Source: Sinorhizobium sp. B11 (GTDB lineage Bacteria; Pseudomonadota; Alphaproteobacteria; Rhizobiales; Rhizobiaceae). Taken from it: 64,000 nt of DNA. Positions 34,009 through 42,951 of the stretch are shown in pieces. Made by a program: the position numbers and the translations under genes. The notes beneath the pieces were generated by a model. The model ran no database searches. It had not been told where the DNA came from and saw nothing but the letters and a program-made list of their open reading frames with translations. The stretch's first letter is position 1. Every line of letters begins with the position of its first letter. The stretch lies in assembly GCA_039725955.1 (NCBI GenBank), contig CP091034.1:4522001-4586000 (forward strand), read 5' to 3'.

Positions 34009-34038
34009 GGCCCTTCGCACCCGTGCGGAGGGCCTTTT
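34009..34038 (+). terminator. Rho-independent terminator after leuB
   Basis: GGCCCTTCGCAC (34009-34020), short loop, GTGCGGAGGGCC (34023-34034) with one G-T pair, then TTTTATTT. Confidence 0.85.
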
Positions 34039-34182
34039 ATTTGGCACGGTTTCATCCATCAGCGCCAAGAGCGGTCATTGCCAGGATCGAAGAGAATTAT
34101 CTGAGCAAACCCGGTCTCTGTCGTAATCCTGTGCATCTTCACTGCCTATTCCTACTCCTAAAGGATTATACGGGTAGTATGG

Positions 34183-34917
34183 ATGCGGGCACTTTTAGTC
34201 TCCCTGGACAGGCGCTGGCGCAGGAATAGATGCGTCATGCCACCATTGCGCTGGCGCGCATGCCTTTTCGTTACCCTGAATGCCGTCATCCTTTCCATGC
34301 TGATCTTCGATGCACCGATTGGTGCCGGTCACCTACCGGAACCCATTCAGCGCTTTGGGGAAATGTTGACCGATTTCGGCGATTCCGCCTGGCTGATCCT
34401 TACCAGCGTCCTGCTCTTCTTTCACGGCAGAGCCGGCTACAAACTCTTGAAAAGCGCAAAGGCAAGAGCCCAGGCGCTCTATGTGAGCTGGATCGGCGCC
34501 TATCTGTTCACGACTGTCGTCTTTTCCGGCCTGCTTGCAAATCTTCTGAAACGCACGATCGGTCGTGCGCGCCCTGAACATTTCCAGGATCTCGGCGTGC
34601 TTTCCTTCACGCCCTTCTCCGGCCGTGCTGCATTGGAGAGTTTTCCGTCAGGCCATTCGACCACGGTAGGCGCTTTCTTTGCCGCCTTCGCGTTGCTGTT
34701 CCCGCGCTACCGAGTTCCCTTCATCGCCGGCGCCATCTGGCTCGGCATGACGCGTGTCATGGTCGGCGCGCACTATCCGAGCGATGTCATAGCCGGCCTC
34801 GCCTTCGGCGCCTGGTTCTCGCTGCTGACGGCGATCGTCTATGCCCGCTACGGCCTGCTTTTCAGGCTCGCGCCGGACGGCTGGCCGATGTCCAAGCGAT
34901 ACTTCCCGGACGCATAA
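34183..34917 (+). CDS. PAP2-family membrane phosphatase
   Basis: 244 residues with five or six membrane segments. All three acid-phosphatase signatures are present: KRTIGRARP, PSGHSTT and TRVMVGAHYPSDV. Such enzymes dephosphorylate phosphatidate, undecaprenyl pyrophosphate or, in some rhizobia, lipid A or phosphatidylglycerophosphate on the periplasmic face. The exact substrate cannot be told. AAAGGA lies about 17 bases before the ATG, a long spacing, so the start may be slightly downstream. Confidence 0.88.
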   Translation: MRALLVSLDRRWRRNRCVMPPLRWRACLFVTLNAVILSMLIFDAPIGAGHLPEPIQRFGEMLTDFGDSAWLILTSVLLFFHGRAGYKLLKSAKARAQALYVSWIGAYLFTTVVFSGLLANLLKRTIGRARPEHFQDLGVLSFTPFSGRAALESFPSGHSTTVGAFFAAFALLFPRYRVPFIAGAIWLGMTRVMVGAHYPSDVIAGLAFGAWFSLLTAIVYARYGLLFRLAPDGWPMSKRYFPDA

Positions 34918-34944
34918 GAGATGCGCATGAGAAAATGACACATG

Positions 34945-34973
34945 AAAAACCCGGCGCCTTTCGGGCGCCGGGT
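34945..34973 (-). terminator. Terminator between the PAP2 and MFS genes
   Basis: CCCGGCGCC (34950-34958), loop TTTC, GGGCGCCGGG (34963-34972). On the minus strand the stem is followed by TTTTTC, serving the MFS gene that ends at 35001. On the plus strand it is followed by TCTTTG and may also stop the PAP2 transcript. Confidence 0.85.
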
Positions 34974-35000
34974 CTTTGATTTCAGGATATCCACCGCGTC

Positions 35001-36887
35001 TCAATCCATTGCGTGAATATCGCGGTTCTTGGTTTCCGGCAGGAACAGAATACCGATGACCAGCGTGATCGCTGCGAAGACGATCGGATACCAGAGGCCA
35101 TAATAGATGTTGCCGGCGGCAGCACTCATCGCGAAGGCCGTAGCAGGCAGCAGACCGCCGAACCAGCCGTTGCCGATATGATAGGGCAGCGACATGCCGG
35201 TATAGCGGATGCGGGTCGGGAAGAGCTCGACCAGTAGTGCCGCGATCGGGCCGTAGACCATCGTCACGTAGAACACGAGCACGAAGAGGATGGCAATCGT
35301 CCCCACCCAGTTGACGCGGGCAGGATCAGCCGTCATTGCGAACGAACCGGCACCGGGGATCGTGTAGACCGCCATATCCGTCACGCTTTTTGCTTCATCC
35401 GCCGTCAGCAGCTTGCCGGCAACGAGTTTGTCGGCCGGCAGCGTTTCCTTCTGGCCGGCACGTATCGCATCGGCATTGAGGGTGAGCTCCGGATTGGCAG
35501 CGATGAAGGCATCGAGCTTGGCATCGGCAACCTTGGCAGCACCGCGCTTCAGCGGGTAGCCAGCATCATGAAGGGCAAGATTGACACCCTTTTCGAACGC
35601 GGCACCGGTCTTGGCCGCATCAGCACCGGCTGCAACGGAGTCGTAGCTGGTGATCGTATCGTCACCGACCTTCACGGTTGCAGGCTGGCCGGCCGGACCC
35701 GGCACCACGTCATAAGGCACAGAGTTCTTGGTCAGGAACGCCGTTGCAATATCGCAGGAGCTGGTGAATTTCGACGTACCGGTCGGATTGAACTGGAATT
35801 TGCAATCCGCCGGATCGGCCGTAACCGTTGCCCGGATCGTCGCCTGCGCCTCGTAAAGGGCCGGGTTCGCCGTATAAGTCATCGCCTTGAACAGCGGGAA
35901 GTAGGTGACCGCTGCAATTAGAAGACCCGCCATGATGATCGGCTTGCGGCCGATCTTGTCCGACAGTCCGCCGAAGATGACGAAGAACGGAGTACCAAGG
36001 AAGAGTGCGATGGCGACCATGATATTGGCCGACTGAAGATCGACCTTCAGCACGTTCTGCAGGAAGAACAAGGCATAGAACTGCCCGCCGTACCAGACCA
36101 CCGCCTGACCCATGGTGGCACCGAAAAGCGCAATCAGCGCGATCTTGGCATTCCGCCACTGACCAAAGGCTTCCGTCAACGGCGCCTTCGATGCCTTGCC
36201 TTCGGCCTTCATGCGCTGGAAGGCGGGCGACTCGTTCATCTTCAACCGGATCCAGACGGAGATGCCGAGCAGGACGACGGAGACAAGGAACGGAATACGC
36301 CAGCCCCAGGCGGCGAAGGCAGTTGGTCCCATGATCGACTGGACCGAGACGATGACGATCAGCGACAGGAAGAGACCGAGCGTTGCCGTCGTCTGGATCC
36401 AGGACGTGAAATAACCGCGACGGCCGTTCGGCGCGTGTTCGGCAACATAAGTCGCCGCGCCGCCATATTCACCGCCGAGTGCCAGACCCTGCAGCAGACG
36501 CAAGCCGATCAGGATGATCGGAGCGGCAATGCCGATCGAGGCCGCGCCCGGCAGGATGCCGACCAGGAAGGTCGAGAAGCCCATGATGAGAATGGTCATC
36601 AGGAAGGTGTATTTGCGGCCGACGAGGTCGCCGAGACGGCCGAAGACCAGCGCGCCGAATGGGCGCACCAGGAAACCCGCAGCGAAAGCGAGCAGCGTGA
36701 AGATGTTGCGCGTTGCTTCCGGATACTGGGTGAAATAGGTCGCGCCGATATAGGTGGCGAGCGAACCATAAAGATAGAAATCATACCATTCGAAAACCGT
36801 GCCGAGCGACGAGGCGAAGATGACCTTCTTCTCCTCGCCCGTCATCGGACCGGCTTTCGCACCGTCGACGCTTGCGACATTTGCCAT
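35001..36887 (-). CDS. MFS transporter (MHS type) with large periplasmic insert
   Basis: 628 residues from the ATG at 36887, preceded by GGAGG. Twelve membrane spans are expected. The MFS loop motifs are FGRLGDLVGRKYTF (loop 2-3, about 82-95) and FGGLSDKIGRKPIIM (loop 8-9, about 305-319); RLLQGLALGGEYGGA is typical of metabolite:H+ symporters such as ShiA, ProP and KgtP. Between spans 9 and 10, about residues 338-525 form a soluble insert of some 190 residues on the periplasmic side; ordinary members are about 430-450 residues long. The insert holds the only two cysteines seen (C362, C378), which could form a disulphide. Substrate unknown, likely a small organic acid or osmolyte. Confidence 0.88.
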   Translation of the reverse strand: MANVASVDGAKAGPMTGEEKKVIFASSLGTVFEWYDFYLYGSLATYIGATYFTQYPEATRNIFTLLAFAAGFLVRPFGALVFGRLGDLVGRKYTFLMTILIMGFSTFLVGILPGAASIGIAAPIILIGLRLLQGLALGGEYGGAATYVAEHAPNGRRGYFTSWIQTTATLGLFLSLIVIVSVQSIMGPTAFAAWGWRIPFLVSVVLLGISVWIRLKMNESPAFQRMKAEGKASKAPLTEAFGQWRNAKIALIALFGATMGQAVVWYGGQFYALFFLQNVLKVDLQSANIMVAIALFLGTPFFVIFGGLSDKIGRKPIIMAGLLIAAVTYFPLFKAMTYTANPALYEAQATIRATVTADPADCKFQFNPTGTSKFTSSCDIATAFLTKNSVPYDVVPGPAGQPATVKVGDDTITSYDSVAAGADAAKTGAAFEKGVNLALHDAGYPLKRGAAKVADAKLDAFIAANPELTLNADAIRAGQKETLPADKLVAGKLLTADEAKSVTDMAVYTIPGAGSFAMTADPARVNWVGTIAILFVLVFYVTMVYGPIAALLVELFPTRIRYTGMSLPYHIGNGWFGGLLPATAFAMSAAAGNIYYGLWYPIVFAAITLVIGILFLPETKNRDIHAMD

Positions 36888-37081
36888 TGTCTGTCCTCCA
36901 CAGAGTGATGAGCAACGGTCGCGGCCTACTCTCCTCAAAGCATACCCCTGGCCACGACACGCCTGACGAGAGTTTGACAGAAAAGACGAGTCAGAAAGAG
37001 GGATGCTTTGGGATTATGACTTTAGTCTAATTTTTTGTGCATGGATGGTCACAGCATGGCGGAACAGGCCTGCCGCAATGC

Positions 37082-38335
37082 TCACCCCCGCAAAGCCTGG
37101 GCCGGAGACTGCCGATAGGCGAGCACCGCCGGCAAGGCGGCGAGGACAGTGGCGAAGGCAAGTAGGATTACAGCAAGCGTTCCGTCTTCACGGGCGAAGC
37201 CGACGGGCAGGTTGACGCCACTGCTTTGCGAGAAGAAGCCGGAAAGAATGAGCGCGGCACCGTAGCCGAGTGTAAAACCAAGCCCGATCCCAGCGGCAAC
37301 AAGAATAAAGAACTCCAGCCAGACAATACCGAATATGGCACTGCGGGGAGCACCGAAGGCGCGCAGCGCACCGATCTGCCTGCGGCGCTGGCCGATATGG
37401 ATGACAGTCACAAGGATCAGCGAGGCTGCGACCAGCACCTGCGCACCAGAGGCAACGGCAACAAGAATCTGCTTGGCATCACCGAGCGTCGCATAAAGAT
37501 TGGTCAGGACTTCGCCGGGAAAGACGGCAATCGTCGTGCCATTACGATAGTCCTGCCGCAGTTTGTAGGCATCGGCAATCGTCTTCGGCTTGACGAGGAT
37601 GGCCGGAAGACCGGGCGTTTCCGCAGTCCAGTTCTCATTCAGGCCGGCATGGGTTTCAGCCTCCGCATGATGGTCGGCTTCCTCATGAGCGCCTTCCGCG
37701 GCGGCGTGGTCATTGTCGTGCTCTTCGCCCGCTTCCAGCCCATGAATATGCCAGACGGCCTGGATCGGAACGAGAATGGCCCGGTCCCATGCTGTGCCTG
37801 TCGGTCGTAGGCGCCCGATCACGCGATAGGCAAGTTCCGTATGCGTATGGCCGCCGGTTTCGATCGTGCCGTGCATCGGTTTGATCTCGCTGCCGATAGC
37901 CAGGTTAACGCTTGAGCCGATGACAGCCTCGCCCTCGCTGGCGAAACCTTGACCTTCGGAAAAGCCGCCGGAAATCGTTTCCGTCAACGCTGTCGTCGTG
38001 CCGATGATCGGATAGCCTGAGAAGGAATCGCCGAAACCAACGGGGGCAGCCCATTCGACGCGCGGATCGGCAGCAAGTTTTGCCAGGATGTCGCCGGACA
38101 TCAGCGGCAGCGCGGACGGCTGCAGGAAAACGGACGAGAGCACGAGCTGGGTCTCGCTGCCGCCCGCGCCGATGACGAGATCGAACTTGTCGGCCGCCCG
38201 CGCACTGCCGAGACGAAGAGCCCGCTCCTGCAGGATGACGGAAACGCCGAGCGCGGTCGCAAGCGCCACGAGCAGTACAACAACGAGAGAGCCGGCCCAT
38301 AAACGGCGCAGATCGGCAAGGATGAAGCGGATCAT
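37082..38335 (-). CDS. ABC transporter permease (FtsX/MacB type), His-rich loop
   Basis: 417 residues. One N-terminal membrane span (about 13-35), a large periplasmic domain (about 40-290), then three C-terminal spans (about 295-405) with RRRQIGALRAFGAPRSAIFG: the FtsX/MacB-type layout. Residues 196-229 hold eight His with many Asp/Glu (HIHG, EEHDNDH, GAHEEADHH), a likely metal-binding loop. It overlaps its ATPase gene by 4 bases. With the DUF3299-like gene upstream, the set resembles the zinc-responsive PA4063-PA4066 cluster of Pseudomonas aeruginosa (from memory). A role in metal, probably zinc, homeostasis is inferred. Confidence 0.85.
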   Translation of the reverse strand: MIRFILADLRRLWAGSLVVVLLVALATALGVSVILQERALRLGSARAADKFDLVIGAGGSETQLVLSSVFLQPSALPLMSGDILAKLAADPRVEWAAPVGFGDSFSGYPIIGTTTALTETISGGFSEGQGFASEGEAVIGSSVNLAIGSEIKPMHGTIETGGHTHTELAYRVIGRLRPTGTAWDRAILVPIQAVWHIHGLEAGEEHDNDHAAAEGAHEEADHHAEAETHAGLNENWTAETPGLPAILVKPKTIADAYKLRQDYRNGTTIAVFPGEVLTNLYATLGDAKQILVAVASGAQVLVAASLILVTVIHIGQRRRQIGALRAFGAPRSAIFGIVWLEFFILVAAGIGLGFTLGYGAALILSGFFSQSSGVNLPVGFAREDGTLAVILLAFATVLAALPAVLAYRQSPAQALRG

Positions 38336-39021
38336 GCGGCCGCTCCCTTGATCGCGGAATCGTCGATAATGCGGCCGGAACGAAATGTCAGGCGTCGGTC
38401 GAAACGAGTGGCGAGGCGGGGATCGTGCGACACGACGATCAGGGTACTGCCTTCGGCCATGGCAAGATCGAGCAGAAGATCACCGACGGCATCGCCGCTG
38501 TCGGCATCGAGGCTCGCGGTCGGTTCGTCGGCGACGATGACACCAGGTTTGCGCAGGAGCGCCCGGGCAATCGCCACACGCTGCATTTCGCCACGCGACA
38601 TGGTTTCGATCCTCTGTGCGGCGCGCTCAAGACCGACAGTGTGGAGGAGATCGTGGGCGCGCTCGATTATCGTCGACGTCGCGGCACGCGCGAGACGCGC
38701 AGGCAACAGCACGTTTTCGACAGCGGACAGGCCGGGGAAAAGGTGAAATTCCTGCATGACCAACCCGATATTGGCAGCCCGAAAGCGGTCACGGCGACTT
38801 TCGGAGAGCGCAGCAATATTCTCACCGTTCCAGCGGACACGGCCCTCGCAAACCCTCTCCAGTCCGGTGACGATATTGACGAATGTGCTTTTGCCGGATC
38901 CCGAGGCGCCGGTAACCACGACACGGCTGCCCGCGGCGATCGACACATGATCGACGGCGAGCGCAGGTGCCGAAAGGCCAGGAAACGTCATGGCCAGTTG
39001 TTCGATTTCAAGAGCTAGCAT
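38332..39021 (-). CDS. ABC transporter ATP-binding protein (MacB/LolD type)
   Basis: 229 residues, a single ABC domain: Walker A GASGSGKST, Q-loop VMQEFHLFPGLSAVENV, signature MSRGEMQRVAIARALL, Walker B VIVADEPTASLDADSG, and H-loop VVSHDPRLA. The signature starts SRGE where SGGE is usual. The LolD/MacB-type subgroup powers FtsX-like permeases that move lipoproteins or drive periplasmic mechanics rather than import through a channel. Overlaps the permease gene (ATGA) and follows the DUF3299-like gene by 6 bases. Confidence 0.93.
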   Translation of the reverse strand: MLALEIEQLAMTFPGLSAPALAVDHVSIAAGSRVVVTGASGSGKSTFVNIVTGLERVCEGRVRWNGENIAALSESRRDRFRAANIGLVMQEFHLFPGLSAVENVLLPARLARAATSTIIERAHDLLHTVGLERAAQRIETMSRGEMQRVAIARALLRKPGVIVADEPTASLDADSGDAVGDLLLDLAMAEGSTLIVVSHDPRLATRFDRRLTFRSGRIIDDSAIKGAAA

Positions 39022-39027
39022 CGATGC

Positions 39028-39492
39028 TCAGACGCTGGAATATTCGGCCTGGCGGATACGCAGCAGGCTTACAAAGCCGGTTTCCGGGTCCTTCCACGAC
39101 CCGAACTCGAGCGTGCCACGCACTTCGATAGTCTGGCTCGGCTGTACGAAGGTCTGCTTCTCGCCGAGATAAACGACGACGATATTGTCCGGCCAGTCTG
39201 CGTCGGAAGAGCAGAAGGGGCAGAGTGACATTGGTATCTCCGTCAGGACGAAGAATTGCGCCTCAGCCTTTAACGGCGGCGCCATGAAGCCCTTGATACT
39301 GATTTCCTTGCCAGCAAGGCGCTTGACCTTGTCGGAAAATTCGAGACCAAGCACACCAAATTTTCCGTAGAGTTCATCGAAGCTGATCAAGGAATCATCG
39401 GCAATCACAGGCCGGGCGACGAGGAAGGGAACCGCGGCCATGACGCCCAAGAGGCGACGGCGGCTGAGATTCACCAAAGCGAGCCTTTCCAT
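39028..39492 (-). CDS. DUF3299-like exported protein
   Basis: 154 residues from the ATG at 39492 (GGAG just upstream). The N-terminus NLSRRRLLGVMAAVPFLVAR resembles a Tat-type or Sec signal with twin arginines. The mature part has VLGLEFSDKVKRLAGKEISI, KGFMAPPLKAEAQFFVLTEI, and a PMSLCPFCSSDADWP segment with a CxxC pair, as I recall for DUF3299 proteins. It is the first gene of the set with the ABC ATPase and permease. The CxxC could bind metal or act in redox; this is inference. Confidence 0.78.
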   Translation of the reverse strand: MERLALVNLSRRRLLGVMAAVPFLVARPVIADDSLISFDELYGKFGVLGLEFSDKVKRLAGKEISIKGFMAPPLKAEAQFFVLTEIPMSLCPFCSSDADWPDNIVVVYLGEKQTFVQPSQTIEVRGTLEFGSWKDPETGFVSLLRIRQAEYSSV

Positions 39493-39545
39493 AGCGGTCT
39501 CCAGAAACGGATACCCGGCCGCAAAGCGACCGGGATGAGGATCGA

Positions 39546-39578
39546 TGAAAAGTCCCAGACCGGCAAGCGGCCTGGGAC
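39546..39578 (-). terminator. Terminator after phoA
   Basis: On the minus strand GTCCCAG (39578-39572) and CTGGGAC (39558-39552) form the outer stem, with inner GGCCG/CCGG pairing, followed by TTTTC. It lies 9 bases beyond the phoA stop and separates it from the DUF3299-ABC operon. Confidence 0.75.
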
Positions 39579-39586
39579 ACAGGTGC

Positions 39587-41335
39587 TTAGTTCGTCTGCT
39601 TGGCGCCGAGCGCAAAAGCGTCGGCGAGAACGCGGTAGACGTCGCTCTGTTCCATATAGCCTTTGAAGCCCTCCGATCCGGGGCCGGTCGACTGCAGGAC
39701 AACGTCATCGACGGTATGGGCGCCGGTGGCCGCACTCTTAGGCAGGTTACCCGGAACGAAGACGGCGCCAGGAACATCCTTGTAGGCTTCGTTGGCGACG
39801 TAGTCCTTCTTCTCGTTCTGGATGGCCGGAGTGTATGGGTTATCCAGCTTCGGGCGGAAAGTTTCGTAGTGGTCGGGATAGTTACTGACGAACAGGGCTA
39901 GACGTTTGGAGACGTCAACGCTGTCGGGATAGCCGTCATTGTTGGCATCGACATAGTTGGTAAAGCTGCGGCCAGCGACTTTCTCTCGCATCTCCGTACC
40001 TTCAATCGTATCGTCGATCGTGCCGACGATCGTGATGCCGTGCGTATGGTCACCGGTGACGACGATCAGCGTGTCGGGATTGCTGGCGGCAAATTCCTTC
40101 GCCAGACCGACCGCCTTGTCAAATTCGATCGTATCGATAGCAGCGCGCTCGCCATCGAGAGGATGCGACATCTTGTCGATGTTGGCAGCTTCGACCATCA
40201 GGAAGAAGCCTTCGGGATTCTTCGAGAGCTTGTCGAGCGCGACCTTGGTCATTTCAACAAGGCCGGGCTGGGCCGGGAACTTACCGACAGTGCCCTTCTT
40301 CAGGAATTCACGGTCGAGCGTCGTATCCATGTTGCCGGTGTGGAACAGGCCGAGGATCTTGCCTTCGTTAGTGCTGGCAGCAGCGGCGAGTTCCGTCTTG
40401 TCGATCGCGAGCTTGTAGCCGGCGTCCTGGAACATCTTGACGTAGTCCTTGTCGTCCTTGCGCTTCGAGCCGGCAGTCGCCTGCGGCAGGAAGTAGGCCG
40501 AGCCGCCACCGAGGATGACATCCGGCTTCACGTCGAACAGCATGCCGGTGATTTCAGCTTTGTCATCGCGACGACGGGTATGGGAGACGACGGCAGCGGG
40601 CGTCGCGTCCTGAAGTTCGGAGGTCGTAACGACGCCGATCGACTTCGAGGTCTGGCGGCGCAGGGCTTCGCCGAAAGTTTCGACGCGCGGGTCGTCCAGC
40701 GTGTCGAGTGTCCTGTCGGCATAGACGCCGAGCGAGTTGATGGCGCCCTTATGGCCGGTCATGTAGGCCGACATCGTATTGGCGCTGTCGGTGGTAACCG
40801 AATCGGTGGCGGACGTGCCGATAAAGGCCATATGATCGAGATCGTCCATGTTCAGGCGGCCGTTCGCCTTGCCTTCGGTCATGCCCTTGGACATGATACG
40901 GGCGGCGGTGCGGTGAGCAATGGAAAGACCATCACCGAGGAAGAAAATGATGTTCTTGGCTTTCGGCTGTGCGGAAGTGCCGAAAACTTCCCAGGTCACG
41001 GCCTTCTTTTCGTCGCCGGCGGCGACTTCAACCTTGTAGGTGCCCGGAGCGGCAATCTTCAGGCCGCGCAGCAGGAGAGCTGAACCGAGAGCCTTGTCTT
41101 CCTTGCCCTTTTCCAGCTCGACGAACTGTGCCTCACCCCCGAGGACAGTCTTGTAATCCTGGCCATTGACCGTGATCTTCACGTCTTCCGGCTTGACCTG
41201 CTTGGAAAGCTCGACCTTGAAGTCGAAAGGTGAACCGGCGAGAATCGTAGCACGATCAAGCGGATAGATCGAAGCTGCTTGAGCAGCGCCAGCCAGAATC
41301 GTGGTGGCCGCAAAAGCGGCGAGAAGCATACGCAT
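39587..41335 (-). CDS. phoA: Alkaline phosphatase, PhoA family
   Basis: 582 residues from the ATG at 41335; the frame extends upstream but a signal peptide (MLLAAFAATTILAGAAQAA) begins here. Ahead of the catalytic domain, about 100 residues (DFKVELSKQVKPEDVKITVN) form a small beta domain. The active-site region follows: NIIFFLGDGLSIAHR (metal), TTDSANTMSAYMTGHKG (nucleophile Ser region), MVEAANIDKMSHP and VVTGDHTHGITIVG (zinc ligands). It is exported to the periplasm and releases phosphate from esters. A Pho box lies about 60 bases upstream. The domain architecture is longer than the 471-residue Escherichia coli enzyme. Confidence 0.9.
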   Translation of the reverse strand: MRMLLAAFAATTILAGAAQAASIYPLDRATILAGSPFDFKVELSKQVKPEDVKITVNGQDYKTVLGGEAQFVELEKGKEDKALGSALLLRGLKIAAPGTYKVEVAAGDEKKAVTWEVFGTSAQPKAKNIIFFLGDGLSIAHRTAARIMSKGMTEGKANGRLNMDDLDHMAFIGTSATDSVTTDSANTMSAYMTGHKGAINSLGVYADRTLDTLDDPRVETFGEALRRQTSKSIGVVTTSELQDATPAAVVSHTRRRDDKAEITGMLFDVKPDVILGGGSAYFLPQATAGSKRKDDKDYVKMFQDAGYKLAIDKTELAAAASTNEGKILGLFHTGNMDTTLDREFLKKGTVGKFPAQPGLVEMTKVALDKLSKNPEGFFLMVEAANIDKMSHPLDGERAAIDTIEFDKAVGLAKEFAASNPDTLIVVTGDHTHGITIVGTIDDTIEGTEMREKVAGRSFTNYVDANNDGYPDSVDVSKRLALFVSNYPDHYETFRPKLDNPYTPAIQNEKKDYVANEAYKDVPGAVFVPGNLPKSAATGAHTVDDVVLQSTGPGSEGFKGYMEQSDVYRVLADAFALGAKQTN

Positions 41336-41394
41336 GGAAAAACCCCCGTTTTTCGTTGCAGTCATCAACAACGGGTCGGGGATACCCCTCGGCA

Positions 41395-41412
41395 ATGACA
41401 GAGGGATGACAA
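41395..41412 (-). promoter_or_regulatory. Pho box before phoA
   Basis: On the minus strand TTGTCAT-CCCT-CTGTCAT, two 7-base direct repeats with a 4-base spacer, close to the PhoB consensus CTGTCAT-N4-CTGTCAT. It ends 59 bases before the phoA ATG, so phoA should be induced by phosphate starvation. Confidence 0.85.
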
Positions 41413-41515
41413 AACGCCGCAGCATGGCAACCCCCTCTCCTCCGCTCGCCACATACGCAAAAACCTTGACTCCTGTGGAAAACGTTTTATGAGCAACGAC
41501 GGAAAAGGAATATCC

Positions 41516-41635
41516 ATGGTTCGCCACGAGCATGCCATCGCTGAGCGCAATAACCTGGCAGGAAGTGCCGGGCTGGATTTTGCCGTTCCGGTTTCTTCCA
41601 AAACCAAGGCCAAAACGACGACGAAAACCGTCTGA
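41516..41635 (+). CDS. Possible small protein, 39 residues
   Basis: A short frame starts at ATG 41516 with AAAAGGA six bases upstream and ends TGA. The product, MVRHEHAIAERNNLAGSAGL followed by DFAVPVSS and a Lys/Thr-rich tail, has no membrane span. A promoter fits just upstream: TTGACT (41467-41472), 16 bases, TATGAG (41489-41494), which would start transcription about 15 bases before the ATG. An in-frame ATG at 41489 lies within that -10 box and is less likely. No family recognised. Coding status is unproven. Confidence 0.45.
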   Translation: MVRHEHAIAERNNLAGSAGLDFAVPVSSKTKAKTTTKTV

Positions 41636-41747
41636 CGTCTCTGGCCTGCCGCTCTCTCCCCGGCCCGGCCGGGGACAGGAAGTCGCGATGATGTCGCGCT
41701 TCCCCCCTCACCGGACAAGAGGAGAGAAGAGAAAGAGAGCTTGAGAA

Positions 41748-42782
41748 ATGGGTTTCAAAGTTGCAGTTGCCGGAGCCACCGGAAATGTCGGGCGGGAAAT
41801 GCTCAACATTCTCTCCGAGCGCGGTTTCCCAGCCGATGAAGTCGTAGCACTCGCCTCCTCCCGCTCCCAGGGCCTCGAGGTTTCCTATGGCGACCGGACG
41901 CTGAAGGTCTCCAATCTGGAGAATTACGATTTCTCTGACACCGATATCTGCCTGATGTCGGCCGGCGGCGAGGTTTCCAAGCGCGTCTCCCCGAAGATCG
42001 GCCAGCAGGGCTGCGTCGTCATCGACAATTCCTCGGCCTGGCGCTACGACGCCGACGTGCCTCTGATCGTTCCGGAAGTAAATCCGGACGCGATCTCGCT
42101 CTTCACGAAGCGCAACATCATTGCCAATCCGAACTGCTCGACTGCCCAGCTCGTCGTCGCGCTGAAGCCGCTGCATGACTTCGCCAAGATCAAGCGTGTC
42201 GTCGTTTCGACCTATCAGTCGGTCTCCGGCGCCGGCAAGGAAGGCATGGACGAGCTCTTCAACCAGACGCGTGCCGTCTTCGTTGCCGATCCGATCGAGA
42301 ACAAGAAGTTCACCAAGCGCATAGCCTTCAACGTCATTCCGCACATCGACGTCTTCATGGAAGACGGCTACACGAAGGAAGAATGGAAGGTTCTGGCTGA
42401 AACGAAGAAGATGCTCGATCCGAAGATCAAGGTGACCTGCACTGCGGTGCGCGTTCCCGTCTTCATCGGTCATTCGGAATCGGTGAACATCGAATTCGAA
42501 AACGAGATCACCGCAGATCAGGCCCGCGATATCCTGCGCGAAGCGCCGGGCTGCCTCGTCATCGACAAGCATGAGGACGGCGGCTACATCACGCCGTATG
42601 AATCTGCCGGCGAGGACGCGACCTACATCTCGCGCATCCGCGAAGATGCGACCGTCGAGAACGGCCTCAACCTGTGGGTCGTCTCCGACAACCTGCGCAA
42701 GGGTGCGGCTCTCAACGCCATCCAGATTGCCGAGCTGCTCGTCAATCGTGGCCTCGTCAAGCCGCGCAAGCAGGCAGCCTGA
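41748..42782 (+). CDS. asd: Aspartate-semialdehyde dehydrogenase
   Basis: 344 residues, typical length. It reduces aspartyl phosphate to aspartate semialdehyde, the branch point to lysine/diaminopimelate, methionine, threonine and isoleucine. The NADP-binding VAVAGATGNVGREML opens the protein; the catalytic Cys lies in IIANPNCSTAQLVVAL; STYQSVSGAGKEGMDEL follows, and the catalytic His is in RVPVFIGHSESVNIEFE. A terminator closes the transcript. Confidence 0.97.
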   Translation: MGFKVAVAGATGNVGREMLNILSERGFPADEVVALASSRSQGLEVSYGDRTLKVSNLENYDFSDTDICLMSAGGEVSKRVSPKIGQQGCVVIDNSSAWRYDADVPLIVPEVNPDAISLFTKRNIIANPNCSTAQLVVALKPLHDFAKIKRVVVSTYQSVSGAGKEGMDELFNQTRAVFVADPIENKKFTKRIAFNVIPHIDVFMEDGYTKEEWKVLAETKKMLDPKIKVTCTAVRVPVFIGHSESVNIEFENEITADQARDILREAPGCLVIDKHEDGGYITPYESAGEDATYISRIREDATVENGLNLWVVSDNLRKGAALNAIQIAELLVNRGLVKPRKQAA

Positions 42783-42809
42783 TACCATTTGTAAACCATA
42801 ATATGCTAA

Positions 42810-42836
42810 AGCCCTGCTCGACGAGCGGGGCTTTTT
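42810..42836 (+). terminator. Rho-independent terminator after asd
   Basis: AGCCCTGCTC (42810-42819) pairs with GAGCGGGGCT (42823-42832) around a tight loop, with one imperfect pair, followed by TTTTC. Confidence 0.8.
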
Positions 42837-42951
42837 CGGGCAAATACCGCCGTATGAGCGTTCGCTAAAGGGCGACCGTGACAAAATCGCCGGTGACTGG
42901 CATTCTCTTGCCTGGCCTGAAAGCTATGCAGATCGAGAGCGGGGTTTCTCA

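Noticed and set aside
36888..37081. Gap between the MFS and ABC permease genes
   Set aside because: No ORF, hairpin or operator of note was found apart from an A+T-rich patch near 37007-37037.
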